NCBI GenBank assembly: GCA_008727115.1
Contig: CP044131.1
Span: 2,852,001 to 2,916,000 of the forward strand
Length of the DNA: 64,000 nucleotides
DNA from: Comamonas testosteroni
GTDB taxonomy: Bacteria; Pseudomonadota; Gammaproteobacteria; Burkholderiales; Burkholderiaceae_C
Direction: 5' to 3'
Shown here: one piece after another, positions 24,437 through 32,999 of the stretch
Layout of the letters: every line of letters begins with the position of its first letter
How positions within the stretch are numbered: the first letter of the stretch is position 1
The notes under the pieces: model-generated
What the model was told of the DNA's origin: nothing
The model's database searches: none
The model's input: the letters and a program-made list of their open reading frames with translations, nothing else
Program-made: the position numbers and the translations under genes

Positions 24437-25831
24437 ATGCAAGATGACCCATTGCCCATCTGGTTGCCACGTCTGAGCGCCCAGGCCGGCCCTCGTTTTC
24501 TGCAGATTGCCGATGCCTTGCAGGCCGCTGTGGCAGGTGGATCGTTGGCTCCTGGTGATCGCCTGCCGCCACAGCGCTGGCTGGCCGCACAGTTGAACGT
24601 GGACCTGACGACGATCACGCGCGCCTACGATGAAGCCAGACGTCGTCACCTGCTGGAGGGGCGCGGAGCTCGGGGCACTTATGTCTCAGCTCCGAAAGTC
24701 GAATTGTCCTCCTTCCTCGATTTGAGCATGAATACTCCACCGCCCCCTCAGGGTGTGGACTTCGACGACCTGCTGAAGCAGGGCCTGTCTCAGGTATTGA
24801 TGCGAACCGATGCCTCCTTGCTGATGACTTATCACCTGGGCGGAGGCAGCGATTCCGACCGTCAGGCAGGCGCCCGATGGCTGGCGCCGATGTTCGGCTC
24901 TGTAGATACAGAGCAGGTACTTGTCTGCCCGGGGGCACAGGCAGCCATCGCCGCCTTGATTCTGGCGTTGACAGCGCCTGGGCAAGTGATTCTGACGGAG
25001 CCCATGAGCTACCCTGGCCTGCGTGCCGCTGCCAGCCAGCTTGGCCGGCGCATCGTCACCGTAGAGGCAGACCGCCACGGAATGCTGCCCGAGAGACTGG
25101 AGCAAGCCTGCCGCGAGCATGGGCCTGCTCTGATCTATCTCAACCCGACCCTGCAGAACCCGACGGCCATCACCATGCCGGAGCACAGGCGCAAGGCGCT
25201 TGCCCGCATCGCCACGCACTTCCAAATACGCATCATCGAGGATGACCCTTACTGGCTGCTGGCCGATGCGCCGCCACCGCCTGTTGCCACCCTCGCCCCG
25301 GAGCAGGTGATCTATATCTCCACGCTATCCAAGTGCCTGACACCTGGCCTGCGCGTTGCCTTCGTACTGCTTCGAGATCCGCAAGAGCGCGAGCGCTTCC
25401 TGACAGCACTCAGATCCTTTGCATTGATGGTCGCGCCACTCACGGCGGCTCTGGCCACACAGTGGATTCTCGACGGATCAGCCAGCGAATTGATGGAGGG
25501 TGTGCGCCAGGAGGCCCGCCAGCGCCACTGGATGGCACGGGATATTCTGGCTGGACGGTATGACGGTGCGGGCGATGGGCTGCATGTATGGCTGCCACTT
25601 CCCGGATACTGGAGCTCCGCCCAGCTGGCACATGCCGCAGGCAAGGAAGGCATTGCGGTCACGTCAGCTGAGGCATTCGCAATGGAGGGAGATGCTGGAC
25701 GCGCACCTCCCAATGCCATTCGCATCTCATTGGGCTGCATCAAGAGCCGTGAGCACTTGCAAGCCGGTCTGCAGCGACTGTCATCCCTGCTCGCGCAGCA
25801 GCCCCGGGCCTTAAGCGCAGCGGTGGTTTAG
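24437..25831 (+). CDS. MocR-type GntR/aminotransferase-like regulator
   Basis: 464 residues. N-terminal GntR winged helix (18-85: LQIADALQAAVAGGSLAPGDRLPPQRWLAAQLNVDLTTI) joined to a fold-type I aminotransferase domain. The PLP lysine is in ISTLSKCLTPGLR, the cofactor Asp in IIEDDPYW, and NPTLQNPT is the expected PLP-contact loop. Such proteins use PLP as effector ligand and regulate amine or amino-acid genes (PdxR, TauR, GabR). No aminotransferase or PLP gene is adjacent, so the regulon is unknown; the divergent small membrane protein is a candidate. Confidence 0.9.
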   Translation: MQDDPLPIWLPRLSAQAGPRFLQIADALQAAVAGGSLAPGDRLPPQRWLAAQLNVDLTTITRAYDEARRRHLLEGRGARGTYVSAPKVELSSFLDLSMNTPPPPQGVDFDDLLKQGLSQVLMRTDASLLMTYHLGGGSDSDRQAGARWLAPMFGSVDTEQVLVCPGAQAAIAALILALTAPGQVILTEPMSYPGLRAAASQLGRRIVTVEADRHGMLPERLEQACREHGPALIYLNPTLQNPTAITMPEHRRKALARIATHFQIRIIEDDPYWLLADAPPPPVATLAPEQVIYISTLSKCLTPGLRVAFVLLRDPQERERFLTALRSFALMVAPLTAALATQWILDGSASELMEGVRQEARQRHWMARDILAGRYDGAGDGLHVWLPLPGYWSSAQLAHAAGKEGIAVTSAEAFAMEGDAGRAPPNAIRISLGCIKSREHLQAGLQRLSSLLAQQPRALSAAVV

Positions 25832-25853
25832 CAGCCGGAAAAAGAAGAACGGC

Positions 25854-26450
25854 TCACGCCGCCCTCCAGCCTGCCAGCATGAGCTCCAGTGCCTGCAGCG
25901 CTTCATCCAGCCGCTCGCCGGACGCCCCCTCCTCCGCAATCCAGATCGCCGCTTCAATCAGACTGCCATTGAGCAGGTGGGCCATAGCCTGAGCACTGGA
26001 ACGCACGATCACGCCCTGGTTCATCAGATCCTCCAAATACGCTGCCATGAACTGCACACACTGCTGGTATTGCGCCCCCTGCTCGGTACCGGTGAGAACG
26101 GCCCGCGCATCCTGCAGCACGATGCGGCGGATCTCCGGCTCTTGCGCCATGGCCAGGTAGGCGCGGCAGTAGGCCAGAAAGCCCTCCCAAAGATCGCCAT
26201 GGTTGCGCAGCACCTGCTCCAGCCGCGCATCCATTTCCGCATCGATCTGTGCAAACACAGCCGCCAGCAGCCCGGGCTTGCCGCCAAAGTGGTGATAAAG
26301 CGCGCCACGCGTCAAACCCGCCTGTGCGGTCAGCTCATCCATGGATGCCTGCGCATAGCCATGCTGGGCAAACGCAGAGCGTGCTGCGGCAATCAATTTG
26401 GCTCGGGTGGCTTCAATCATGCTGCTGCGGCTTTGGCGAACTTGGGTCAC
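25854..26450 (-). CDS. TetR-family repressor of the adjacent MFS transporter
   Basis: 198 residues from a GTG at 26450, which has GGAG six bases upstream; an ATG ten codons later is the alternative. Residues 10-60 are the TetR helix-turn-helix (RAKLIAAARSAFAQHGYAQASMDELTAQAGLTRGALYHHFGGKPGLLAAVF); the rest is a helical ligand domain. It is divergent from an MFS transporter, and two CATAC-N5-GTATG dyads lie between them. Typical local repressor/efflux pair. Confidence 0.9.
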   Translation of the reverse strand: MTQVRQSRSSMIEATRAKLIAAARSAFAQHGYAQASMDELTAQAGLTRGALYHHFGGKPGLLAAVFAQIDAEMDARLEQVLRNHGDLWEGFLAYCRAYLAMAQEPEIRRIVLQDARAVLTGTEQGAQYQQCVQFMAAYLEDLMNQGVIVRSSAQAMAHLLNGSLIEAAIWIAEEGASGERLDEALQALELMLAGWRAA

Positions 26451-26471
26451 AGAAAGCTCCAGAAAAAAACA

Positions 26472-26486
26472 CATACAACGCGTATG
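26472..26486. promoter_or_regulatory. TetR operator 1
   Basis: CATACAACGCGTATG, dyad CATAC-N5-GTATG, 22 bases before the TetR start. Confidence 0.7.
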
Positions 26487-26531
26487 CCAATCATACGACG
26501 CCACGCCAGCCGCTCTATAGAATGCCACTCG

Positions 26532-26546
26532 CATACAAAATGTATG
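26532..26546. promoter_or_regulatory. TetR operator 2
   Basis: CATACAAAATGTATG, dyad CATACA-N3-TGTATG, exactly 60 bases from operator 1 and 36 before the transporter start; its position would overlap the transporter promoter. Confidence 0.7.
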
Positions 26547-26582
26547 TGAGTAAATTGACGGATTCATCTGTTCGAGGTTTTC

Positions 26583-27785
26583 ATGCTGAATGCTTATCGC
26601 AGCCTGTTTGCAGCGCCAGGCAGCACAGGATTTGTGCTCGCCGGTCTGCTGGCACGCCTGCCACTGTCCATGACGGGGATTGGTCTCATCACCATGCTGT
26701 CGCAGCAGCGCGGTGCCTATACCCTGGCGGGCATGGTGTCGGCCTGTTTTGCGCTCTCGATTGCCGTGCTGGCTCCGCGCATCTCCGCCCTGGTGGATCG
26801 TTATGGTCAATCTAGGGTGCTGCCGTTTGCCGCCGCCAGCAGTGCGCTCTCCATGCTGGCTCTGCTGGCCTGCGCCCATTGGGAGGGGCCGGACTGGCTG
26901 CTGCTGGGGCTGGCTGCCGCCGTAGGCAGCCTGCCCAGCATGCCGGCCATGGTGCGTGCCCGCTGGACAGCCATCTACAGCGGCACTCCGCAGTTGCAGA
27001 CAGCGTTTGCCCTGGAGGCCGTACTGGACGATCTCGCGTTTATCGTGGGCCCTCCCTTTTCCGTGGGGCTGAGCATGATGCTGTTTCCCGAGGCCGGCCC
27101 CTTAGCTGCGGCACTGTTTCTCATCGTGGGCGTAAGTCTGTTTGTGATGCAACGTCGCACTGAGCCCGCGGTCAGCCCAGCAACCCGCTCGGAAAAGCAC
27201 AGTGCGCCCTCCATGCTGCGCCAGCCCATCGTGCGCACACTGGCATTGTTCATGTTGGCTCAAGGGGTCATCGTCGGCGTGATTGATGTGGCCAGCGTGG
27301 CCTTTGCCACAGCTCAGGGCCAGCCCGGCATGGCCAGTGTCGTCCTGTCCTTTTATGCACTGGGCTCTTGCGCAATGGGGCTTGTGTTTGGCACGCTGCG
27401 CCTGCAAATGCCACTGAGCCGCCAGATTGTGTGGGTTGGCGCATCGGTCGCCATCTCCGCTCTTCCCTTGCTGCTGGCGAGCAACCTGACGGCGCTGACA
27501 TTTGCCGTTTTGCTGGCTGGCATTACCTTTGGCCCGACGATTACCGTCGCCATGAGCCTGGTAGAGCAACAGGTACTCGCCCAACGCCTGACGGAAGGCA
27601 TGACCTGGCTGCTGACCGGCCTGGCCAGTGGCGTAGCGCTTGGAGCTGCTGCTGCTGGCTGGCTGATAGACCACTGGGGAGCGCAGCAATCTTTTGTACT
27701 GACGCTGGCAGCAGGCGCAGCCATGTGGCTATGGGGTGTACAGGCAGGCCGACAAGCCAGTCAACCCCAACCGGATTCGCATTGA
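26583..27785 (+). CDS. Major facilitator superfamily transporter
   Basis: 400 residues, about 12 hydrophobic segments and a DRYGQSRVLP loop between helices 2 and 3 like the MFS motif A. The middle loop (QRRTEPAVSPATRSEKHSA) separates two six-helix halves. No substrate can be read from the sequence. Divergent from a TetR regulator, so inducible efflux of a toxic small molecule is the simplest reading. Confidence 0.88.
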   Translation: MLNAYRSLFAAPGSTGFVLAGLLARLPLSMTGIGLITMLSQQRGAYTLAGMVSACFALSIAVLAPRISALVDRYGQSRVLPFAAASSALSMLALLACAHWEGPDWLLLGLAAAVGSLPSMPAMVRARWTAIYSGTPQLQTAFALEAVLDDLAFIVGPPFSVGLSMMLFPEAGPLAAALFLIVGVSLFVMQRRTEPAVSPATRSEKHSAPSMLRQPIVRTLALFMLAQGVIVGVIDVASVAFATAQGQPGMASVVLSFYALGSCAMGLVFGTLRLQMPLSRQIVWVGASVAISALPLLLASNLTALTFAVLLAGITFGPTITVAMSLVEQQVLAQRLTEGMTWLLTGLASGVALGAAAAGWLIDHWGAQQSFVLTLAAGAAMWLWGVQAGRQASQPQPDSH

Positions 27786-27864
27786 AATTGATAGAAAATC
27801 ACCCTATAAGCCATACACAGCAAGGGCAACTAGCTATCTATTTTGAAATCCAAGTTGGAGCCTC

Positions 27865-28764
27865 TTATGCGGGCTGAGCCTGCTGCGGTGCACGCGCCAG
27901 AGCGATAAAGGCCTGTAGGTAGTCTGTGTGCAGCTCTGCCGTTCGCGCACCCAGATAGATTTGCTTGGCAATGCCCTTGGCTCCCAGCTTGACGGGGATG
28001 ACCGCCATCCTCTCGGCATACTCGAGTGCCAGCCAGCGGGGCAAGGCCGCAACGCCCCGGCCGCTGGCCACCATCTGCATCATGATGTCGGTGGTCTCAA
28101 TGGTCTTGTGACGGCGCGGCGCAACCCCTTTGGGCAGCAGAAACTGGGTATAAACGTCCAACCGGTCCACGGCCACGGGATAGGTAATGAGTACCTCGCG
28201 CGCAAGGTCTTCGGGCCGGACATATTCGGCCTGCGCCAGCGCATGATCGGATGCGACCACCAGCACCTGCTCATAGTCGAATACCGGCTCAAAGTGCAGT
28301 CCCGGCTTGAACAAGGGGTCCGGCGTGACCAGCATGTCGATCTCGTAGCCAAACAGTGCACCGATGCCACCGAACTGAAACTTCTGTTTCACGTCCACAT
28401 CGACATCGGGCCAGGCCACCAGATAGGGAGAGACGATTTTCAGCAGCCACTGGTAGCAAGGATGGCACTCCATGCCGATGCGCAAGGTTCCGCGCTCACC
28501 TTGGGCAAACTGCTGCAAGCGGGCCTCAGCCAGATCAAGCTGCGGCAGCACGCGATTGGCAACAGCCAGCAAATACTGCCCGGCTTGCGTCAGTCTCAGA
28601 CTACGGCCCTCCCGCAGCCAGACATCGGTACCCAACTGGGCCTCCAGCTTTCGCATGCTATGGCTCAAGGCCGATTGGGTGACGCAAAGAACATCGGCAG
28701 CGGCTGTCAGCGTGCCTTGCTTTTCAACCTCTTGCACGATGGCCAGATGAATACGCTCAATCAT
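27865..28764 (-). CDS. metR: LysR-type regulator MetR
   Basis: 299 residues. The helix-turn-helix (GTLTAAADVLCVTQSALSHSMRKLEAQLG) and the effector domain align closely with E. coli MetR, including IGMECHPCYQWL, GLHFEPVFDYEQVLVVASDHAL, LITYPVAVDRLDVYTQFLLPKGV and MMQMVASGRGVAALPRW. MetR activates methionine synthase genes with homocysteine as ligand. Here it is not next to metE or metH, so its targets lie elsewhere. A TTCATGAA palindrome lies just before its start. Confidence 0.9.
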   Translation of the reverse strand: MIERIHLAIVQEVEKQGTLTAAADVLCVTQSALSHSMRKLEAQLGTDVWLREGRSLRLTQAGQYLLAVANRVLPQLDLAEARLQQFAQGERGTLRIGMECHPCYQWLLKIVSPYLVAWPDVDVDVKQKFQFGGIGALFGYEIDMLVTPDPLFKPGLHFEPVFDYEQVLVVASDHALAQAEYVRPEDLAREVLITYPVAVDRLDVYTQFLLPKGVAPRRHKTIETTDIMMQMVASGRGVAALPRWLALEYAERMAVIPVKLGAKGIAKQIYLGARTAELHTDYLQAFIALARAPQQAQPA

Positions 28765-29107
28765 TGAAGAAGAAAATTCATGAAAAACTATTGAGAGAGC
28801 ATCTTAGTTCATGCATTGATGTGATGGAATCACAGCATCGAACGCATGCAAGCGCAGGATCTCGATACAGACTACTCATCAATTCCAGCTAGCACGCCCC
28901 CTCCACAAAGGCAAACTTGATAGCAATCCGCACTGAGGGAGTGCGAGATGGCTTGGCTGTTTGCGCTGCTCCGCCGAAAATCGAGGGCATCGCACCAACT
29001 TGGTGCTATCTTCCAATACCTCGGCCCGGACAACACCCTTGCCCGGGCTTTGTCCGTTTGCGCCACGTCAAAGCGCCAATCACACCATCTCGCAAGGGAG
29101 CTACATC
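28765..29107. promoter_or_regulatory. Intergenic region metR-rnk
   Basis: 343 bases with no convincing gene. It must hold both divergent promoters. Near metR the sequence TTCATGAA resembles half of a MetR site (TGAA-N5-TTCA type). AGGGAG eight bases before the rnk ATG is the ribosome site. CCCGG-rich inverted stretch around 29030-29055 (GCCCGGACAA...GCCCGGGC) was noted but not interpreted. Confidence 0.4.
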
Positions 29108-29515
29108 ATGGAGCGCAAGCCCAATATCACTTTGTCCTCCTTGGACTTGGACCGCATTGAATCGCTGCTGGAGAAGAACAATTCGCAGTTTCCTGGCCGT
29201 GATGCGCTGGAAGCAGAGCTGGACCGCGCGGATGTGCTTGACCCCGCCGAAATGCCCGCCAATGTGGTGACCATGAACTCCACCGTGCGTTTCACCATGC
29301 TGGAAATCAAGAAGTCCAACACCCTGACCCTGGTCTATCCCAAGGACATGGATGGCAGCACCGACAAGGTCTCCATCTTTGCTCCCGTGGGCATTGCCTT
29401 GCTAGGCCTGACCGTCGGCGATGAGTTCAAGATGCCCAGCCCTACAGGACAGGTTACTGTTCGCGTTGACGCCATCGAGTTTCAACCCGAAAGCTCGGGC
29501 GAGCTGCATCGCTGA
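29108..29515 (+). CDS. rnk: Regulator of nucleoside diphosphate kinase, Rnk
   Basis: 135 residues, the usual Rnk length. N-terminal coiled-coil-like segment (ITLSSLDLDRIESLL) and the GreA/GreB C-terminal FKBP-like domain (TLVYPKDMDGSTDKVSIFAPVGIALLGLTVGDEF). Rnk binds RNA polymerase and affects nucleotide levels. ATG at 29108 chosen for the AGGGAG site. A strong terminator follows. Confidence 0.92.
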   Translation: MERKPNITLSSLDLDRIESLLEKNNSQFPGRDALEAELDRADVLDPAEMPANVVTMNSTVRFTMLEIKKSNTLTLVYPKDMDGSTDKVSIFAPVGIALLGLTVGDEFKMPSPTGQVTVRVDAIEFQPESSGELHR

Positions 29516-29532
29516 TTCAGCGCCGCTCCCGT

Positions 29533-29563
29533 AAAAAAAGCAGCTCCAAAGAGCTGCTTTTTT
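29533..29563. terminator. Bidirectional terminator rnk/acyltransferase
   Basis: GCAGCTC-CAAA-GAGCTGC with A-run before and T-run after; serves both convergent genes. Confidence 0.9.
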
Positions 29564-29581
29564 GTTGCCTGTTGTTCAAAT

Positions 29582-30757
29582 TCAGCGCAGGCTTGCCAGC
29601 AAGGTCGTCAACAGCCCGGCCCCTATCAATCCGGCTTGCCAGCGCAGCGCCTGGCTCCAGGAGGAAACTTGACGTTCCACCAGCTCATACAACGCATAGC
29701 CTGCGACCAAAGACAGTACAAAGGCAAAAGGAATACCCACGACGGCTGCAGTCACCGAGTCATGCCAGAAGTGATTGACCACCGCATTGACCAGCAGACA
29801 GATAGAGAAGTGAATGAGAAAGACGGAATAAGAAATTTCCCCCAGCCGGCGCAAAGGCGCAAAGCCTTGCCAACGGGCAATGGTTTCGGTGCGCATCCCC
29901 ATCACCAGCAGGACGGCCGTCACTCCCGCCAGGAAAATACGATCGCGCCATTCATAAGCCAAGGCGCCAATCACGAGTGCCGCAATCAGCATGGCCCAGC
30001 TCCAGGCCGTGCTGCGCTTGCCTGCTGCCACCGCCCAGTAGGCCATCATGCCCAGGCCGTAAGCGCCCATGAAGTAAATGGCCCAGACGTCCAGATCGGC
30101 ATCAAGATTGAAGCTCAAGAGTGACGCCGCTGTCAGCCCCACAACCAGCGCCTGCATGCCTGTAACGGCCCAGGGCCACCAGGCTTGCACAGCGGACTCA
30201 CCCCAGCGCTTGATCGCCAAACGCTGCAAACCGCGCACACCTGCCAAAAGCAGGACCGTGCCTGCGAACAGCTGAAAGTCTATGGACACGTACCAAACGC
30301 CGGCGGACAAGGACTCCTCACCCACAAGGTTCTGCAGCAGCAGGGCATGGGCGAACAGCTGCCACAGATCCGGGTCAGCCGAGATGGATTCATGGTCAAA
30401 CCAAGGACGAATGGCTGCCGAGACCACAATCGTCACCACCAGTGCCACGGCATAGGGCACAACCAGGCGCACAAAGCGTTTACCTATCTTGGGCCATGGT
30501 GAATCAAAGCGCGCCTGCCCCTGCGGAGCCAAACTGGCTGCGGCCAGAAAGCCTCCAATTACCAGAAAGATCTGAACCGCCATGCGTGCGTATTCATAGA
30601 GCCAGTCCAGCAGATCCGGCATGACAGGATGGGCCACATCAGACATGGGCCCATAAAAAGCCAGGTGATGCCAGACGATGGCTGCACAGGCAAGCCCTTT
30701 GGTGCAGTCAATAAGAGCGCTGCGAGAGTGTGTGAAGGAGGAGGAATGGGAAGCCAT
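29582..30757 (-). CDS. Acyltransferase 3 family membrane protein
   Basis: 391 residues from ATG 30757 (the frame is open another 51 codons, but without family similarity). About ten membrane segments. The N-terminal IDCTKGLACAAIVWHHLAFYG carries the family His (in WHH) near the first helix, as in OafA/WecH-type O-acyltransferases that modify surface polysaccharides or membrane glycolipids. No polysaccharide genes are adjacent. Substrate unknown. Confidence 0.82.
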   Translation of the reverse strand: MASHSSSFTHSRSALIDCTKGLACAAIVWHHLAFYGPMSDVAHPVMPDLLDWLYEYARMAVQIFLVIGGFLAAASLAPQGQARFDSPWPKIGKRFVRLVVPYAVALVVTIVVSAAIRPWFDHESISADPDLWQLFAHALLLQNLVGEESLSAGVWYVSIDFQLFAGTVLLLAGVRGLQRLAIKRWGESAVQAWWPWAVTGMQALVVGLTAASLLSFNLDADLDVWAIYFMGAYGLGMMAYWAVAAGKRSTAWSWAMLIAALVIGALAYEWRDRIFLAGVTAVLLVMGMRTETIARWQGFAPLRRLGEISYSVFLIHFSICLLVNAVVNHFWHDSVTAAVVGIPFAFVLSLVAGYALYELVERQVSSWSQALRWQAGLIGAGLLTTLLASLR

Positions 30758-30873
30758 GGCATCCTGGTCGCTGACGGCCACAGGCTGTACAGCCACAGTG
30801 CGAGCTTTACCGGGAGAGCGGCAAAGTAAAAAAGGTGACGTAAAACAGGATGGCGATTTTGCGCCGATTCTCA

Positions 30874-30908
30874 ACAATTTGCTGACGAAATTGTAAGTTT
30901 CACAATTC
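30874..30908. promoter_or_regulatory. Overlapping inverted repeats upstream of the GbsR-type gene
   Basis: ACAATTT-N7-AAATTGT (30874-30894) and GAAATTGT-N6-TCACAATTC-like arms (30887-30908) overlap. Possible autoregulatory site. Confidence 0.4.
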
Positions 30909-31006
30909 AAGGCCCGTCAAATACCTCGGTGCAACATCTGTTAAACAAGATACCGACACTCCGGCTTGATTCCCTAGCGCCACTGTAATTTCCGTGCAAA
31001 GGCACA

Positions 31007-31588
31007 ATGGCAACCATGACGCAAGCCAAACCACTATCGGAGCTGAGCCGACAATTTGTTTCGCATTTCGGCGAGATGGGCAGCCGCTGGGGGATCAACC
31101 GCACCGTGGGGCAGATCTACGCCCTGCTGTTTATTTCGCCAGAGCCCCTGAATGCCGATCAGATTGCCGATACGCTGGAGTTTTCACGCTCCAACGTCAG
31201 CATGGGGCTCAAGGAGCTGCAAGCATGGAGGCTGGTTCAGTTGCGTCACCAGCCTGGCGACCGGCGCGAATACTTCCAGGCACCCGAGGATGTCTGGGAG
31301 ATTTTCAAGCGTCTGGCAGAGGAGCGCCGCCGCCGCGAAATCGAGCCCACTCAGTCCATGCTGCGCGCTGCCATGATGGAAGAGGCCAGCACAGATGAAG
31401 AGCGTTATGCCCAGCAACGCATGCGTGACATGCACGAGTTGATCGACAAGCTCATGAGCTGGTTTGACGATGTCCAGCGCCTGTCACCCGAAACAGCCAT
31501 GCAGCTCATGGGCATGGGCTCGGCCGTAACCCGCCTGCTGGACCTCAAGGACAAGATTACCGGCAAGAACAGCAAAGAAACGCCATAG
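31007..31588 (+). CDS. GbsR/MarR-type transcriptional regulator
   Basis: 193 residues. Winged helix at about 25-95 (INRTVGQIYALLFISPEPLNADQIADTLEFSRSNVSMGLKELQAWRLVQLRHQPGDRREYF) characteristic of GbsR proteins, followed by a helical dimerisation tail. Either ATG at 31007 or the next at 31016 could start it. Convergent with the cyd operon and sharing its terminator. GbsR relatives respond to choline or stress signals; the target here is unknown. Confidence 0.85.
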   Translation: MATMTQAKPLSELSRQFVSHFGEMGSRWGINRTVGQIYALLFISPEPLNADQIADTLEFSRSNVSMGLKELQAWRLVQLRHQPGDRREYFQAPEDVWEIFKRLAEERRRREIEPTQSMLRAAMMEEASTDEERYAQQRMRDMHELIDKLMSWFDDVQRLSPETAMQLMGMGSAVTRLLDLKDKITGKNSKETP

Positions 31589-31620
31589 TCAGGCTCAGTT
31601 CCCAGTCTCTTGCCTTCATT

Positions 31621-31656
31621 AAAAAAGCCCGACGAATCATCTTCGTCGGGCTTTTT
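31621..31656. terminator. Bidirectional terminator gbsR-type/cyd operon
   Basis: GCCCGACGAA...TTCGTCGGGC, ten-base arms, A-run on one side and T-run on the other. Confidence 0.92.
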
Positions 31657-31669
31657 CATTTCATCCGGC

Positions 31670-31810
31670 TCAGGCGTCCGGCAGAGCGTTGGCTTTTTCC
31701 AGCAAGCGACGTCGCGTCACCTCATCCTCCGTCAGCTCAAACCACATGGCATTGAGAACGGCGAAAGCAGCTGCCAGAGGCAGGCCCAGCAACCAGGCGA
31801 AGTACCACAT
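31670..31810 (-). CDS. cydX: CydX-like small subunit of cytochrome bd oxidase
   Basis: A 46-residue protein beginning MWYFAWLLGLPLAAAFAVLN, the hallmark of CydX/YbgT, with one membrane helix and a charged tail (ELTEDEVTRRRLLEKA). It stabilises the haem b595/d centre of CydAB. It starts 21 bases after the cydB stop and is the last gene of the operon. Confidence 0.92.
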   Translation of the reverse strand: MWYFAWLLGLPLAAAFAVLNAMWFELTEDEVTRRRLLEKANALPDA

Positions 31811-31831
31811 ATTCAGTCCTTTCTTTCTTGA

Positions 31832-32986
31832 TTAGTACGAGTGACCCTGGCCTGTCGCAATCGCGGTCACATTCACCTTGCCGCGAAGAATGCGATACAC
31901 CCAGCTCGTATAGGCCAAGATGATGGGCATGAAGATCAGCGCGCAGACCAGCATGATGAACAAGGTCACATGGCTGGACGAGGAGTCCCACACCGTCAGG
32001 CTGAAGCGAGGATCCAGCGACGAAGGCAGGATCATGGGGAACATGGCAGCGCCCACGGTCAAGATGATGCAGGCAATGGAGAAGCCACTGCTCAGCAGCG
32101 CCAGCCATTCCTTGCGACCACGCAGGCCTGCGGCCGTGACCAGAGGCAGCAAAAGACCCAATCCTGGCAGCAGCCACAACAGAGGCTGAGCCTTGAAGTT
32201 CGCCATCCATGCACCGGGAGCCACGGCCGCCGTCTTGAACAAGGGGTTGGAGGGGCCGGTGGTGCTCACGGCGCTGGTGATCTCATAGCCATTGATGCCT
32301 GTGGCCAGCCACACACCGGCCACAGCAAACAAGACCGTCGTCGCCACAGCAGCCAGAGCACCATAGCGGGCGGAGCGCGCCTGCACATCGGCTTCCGTCT
32401 TGAAAACCAGCCAGGCCGCGCCATGCATGACGAGCATGGCGACAGAAACCAGTCCGCACAGCAGTGCAAAAGGCGTCAGCAGGCCAAAGAAGGTTCCCTC
32501 GTAGTAAATGCGCAGGTCATCGCCAAGACGGAAAGGAACGCCCAGCAGCACATTGCCCATGGCCACGCCAAAAATCAGCGCAGGCACGATGCCGGAAATA
32601 CACAGCACCCAGTCCCAGGCATTGCGCCAGCCCGGCTCTTCACGCTTGCTGCGGAACTTGAACGCCACAGGACGCAGGATGAGTGCTACCAAGATGGCAA
32701 ACATGGCCAGATAAAAGCCGGAAAAGGACACGGCGTAGAGCTGAGGCCAGGCGGCGAAGATGGCCCCGCCCCCCAGAATCAACCACACCTGGTTGCCCTC
32801 CCAGACCGGACCAATGGAGTTGATCACCGTGCGGCGCTCCAGATCCGTCTTGGCCGTGGCTCGCAGCAAGGCTGCGGCGCCCAGGTCAAAGCCATCCATC
32901 ACGGCAAAGCCGGTGAGCAAGATGCCCAGCAGCAGCCACCAGATGACGCGCAGCACGTCATACGAAATCAGTTCATGCAAGATCAT
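31832..32986 (-). CDS. cydB: Cytochrome bd oxidase subunit II
   Basis: 384 residues with about nine helices. N-terminal [29 protein letters not shown] is the CydB signature containing the Asp pair of the proton/haem region. Partner of CydA in the quinol:O2 oxidoreductase of the inner membrane. Follows cydA by 13 bases. Confidence 0.95.
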   Translation of the reverse strand: MILHELISYDVLRVIWWLLLGILLTGFAVMDGFDLGAAALLRATAKTDLERRTVINSIGPVWEGNQVWLILGGGAIFAAWPQLYAVSFSGFYLAMFAILVALILRPVAFKFRSKREEPGWRNAWDWVLCISGIVPALIFGVAMGNVLLGVPFRLGDDLRIYYEGTFFGLLTPFALLCGLVSVAMLVMHGAAWLVFKTEADVQARSARYGALAAVATTVLFAVAGVWLATGINGYEITSAVSTTGPSNPLFKTAAVAPGAWMANFKAQPLLWLLPGLGLLLPLVTAAGLRGRKEWLALLSSGFSIACIILTVGAAMFPMILPSSLDPRFSLTVWDSSSSHVTLFIMLVCALIFMPIILAYTSWVYRILRGKVNVTAIATGQGHSY

Positions 32987-32999
32987 TGCGTTGCTCCTC

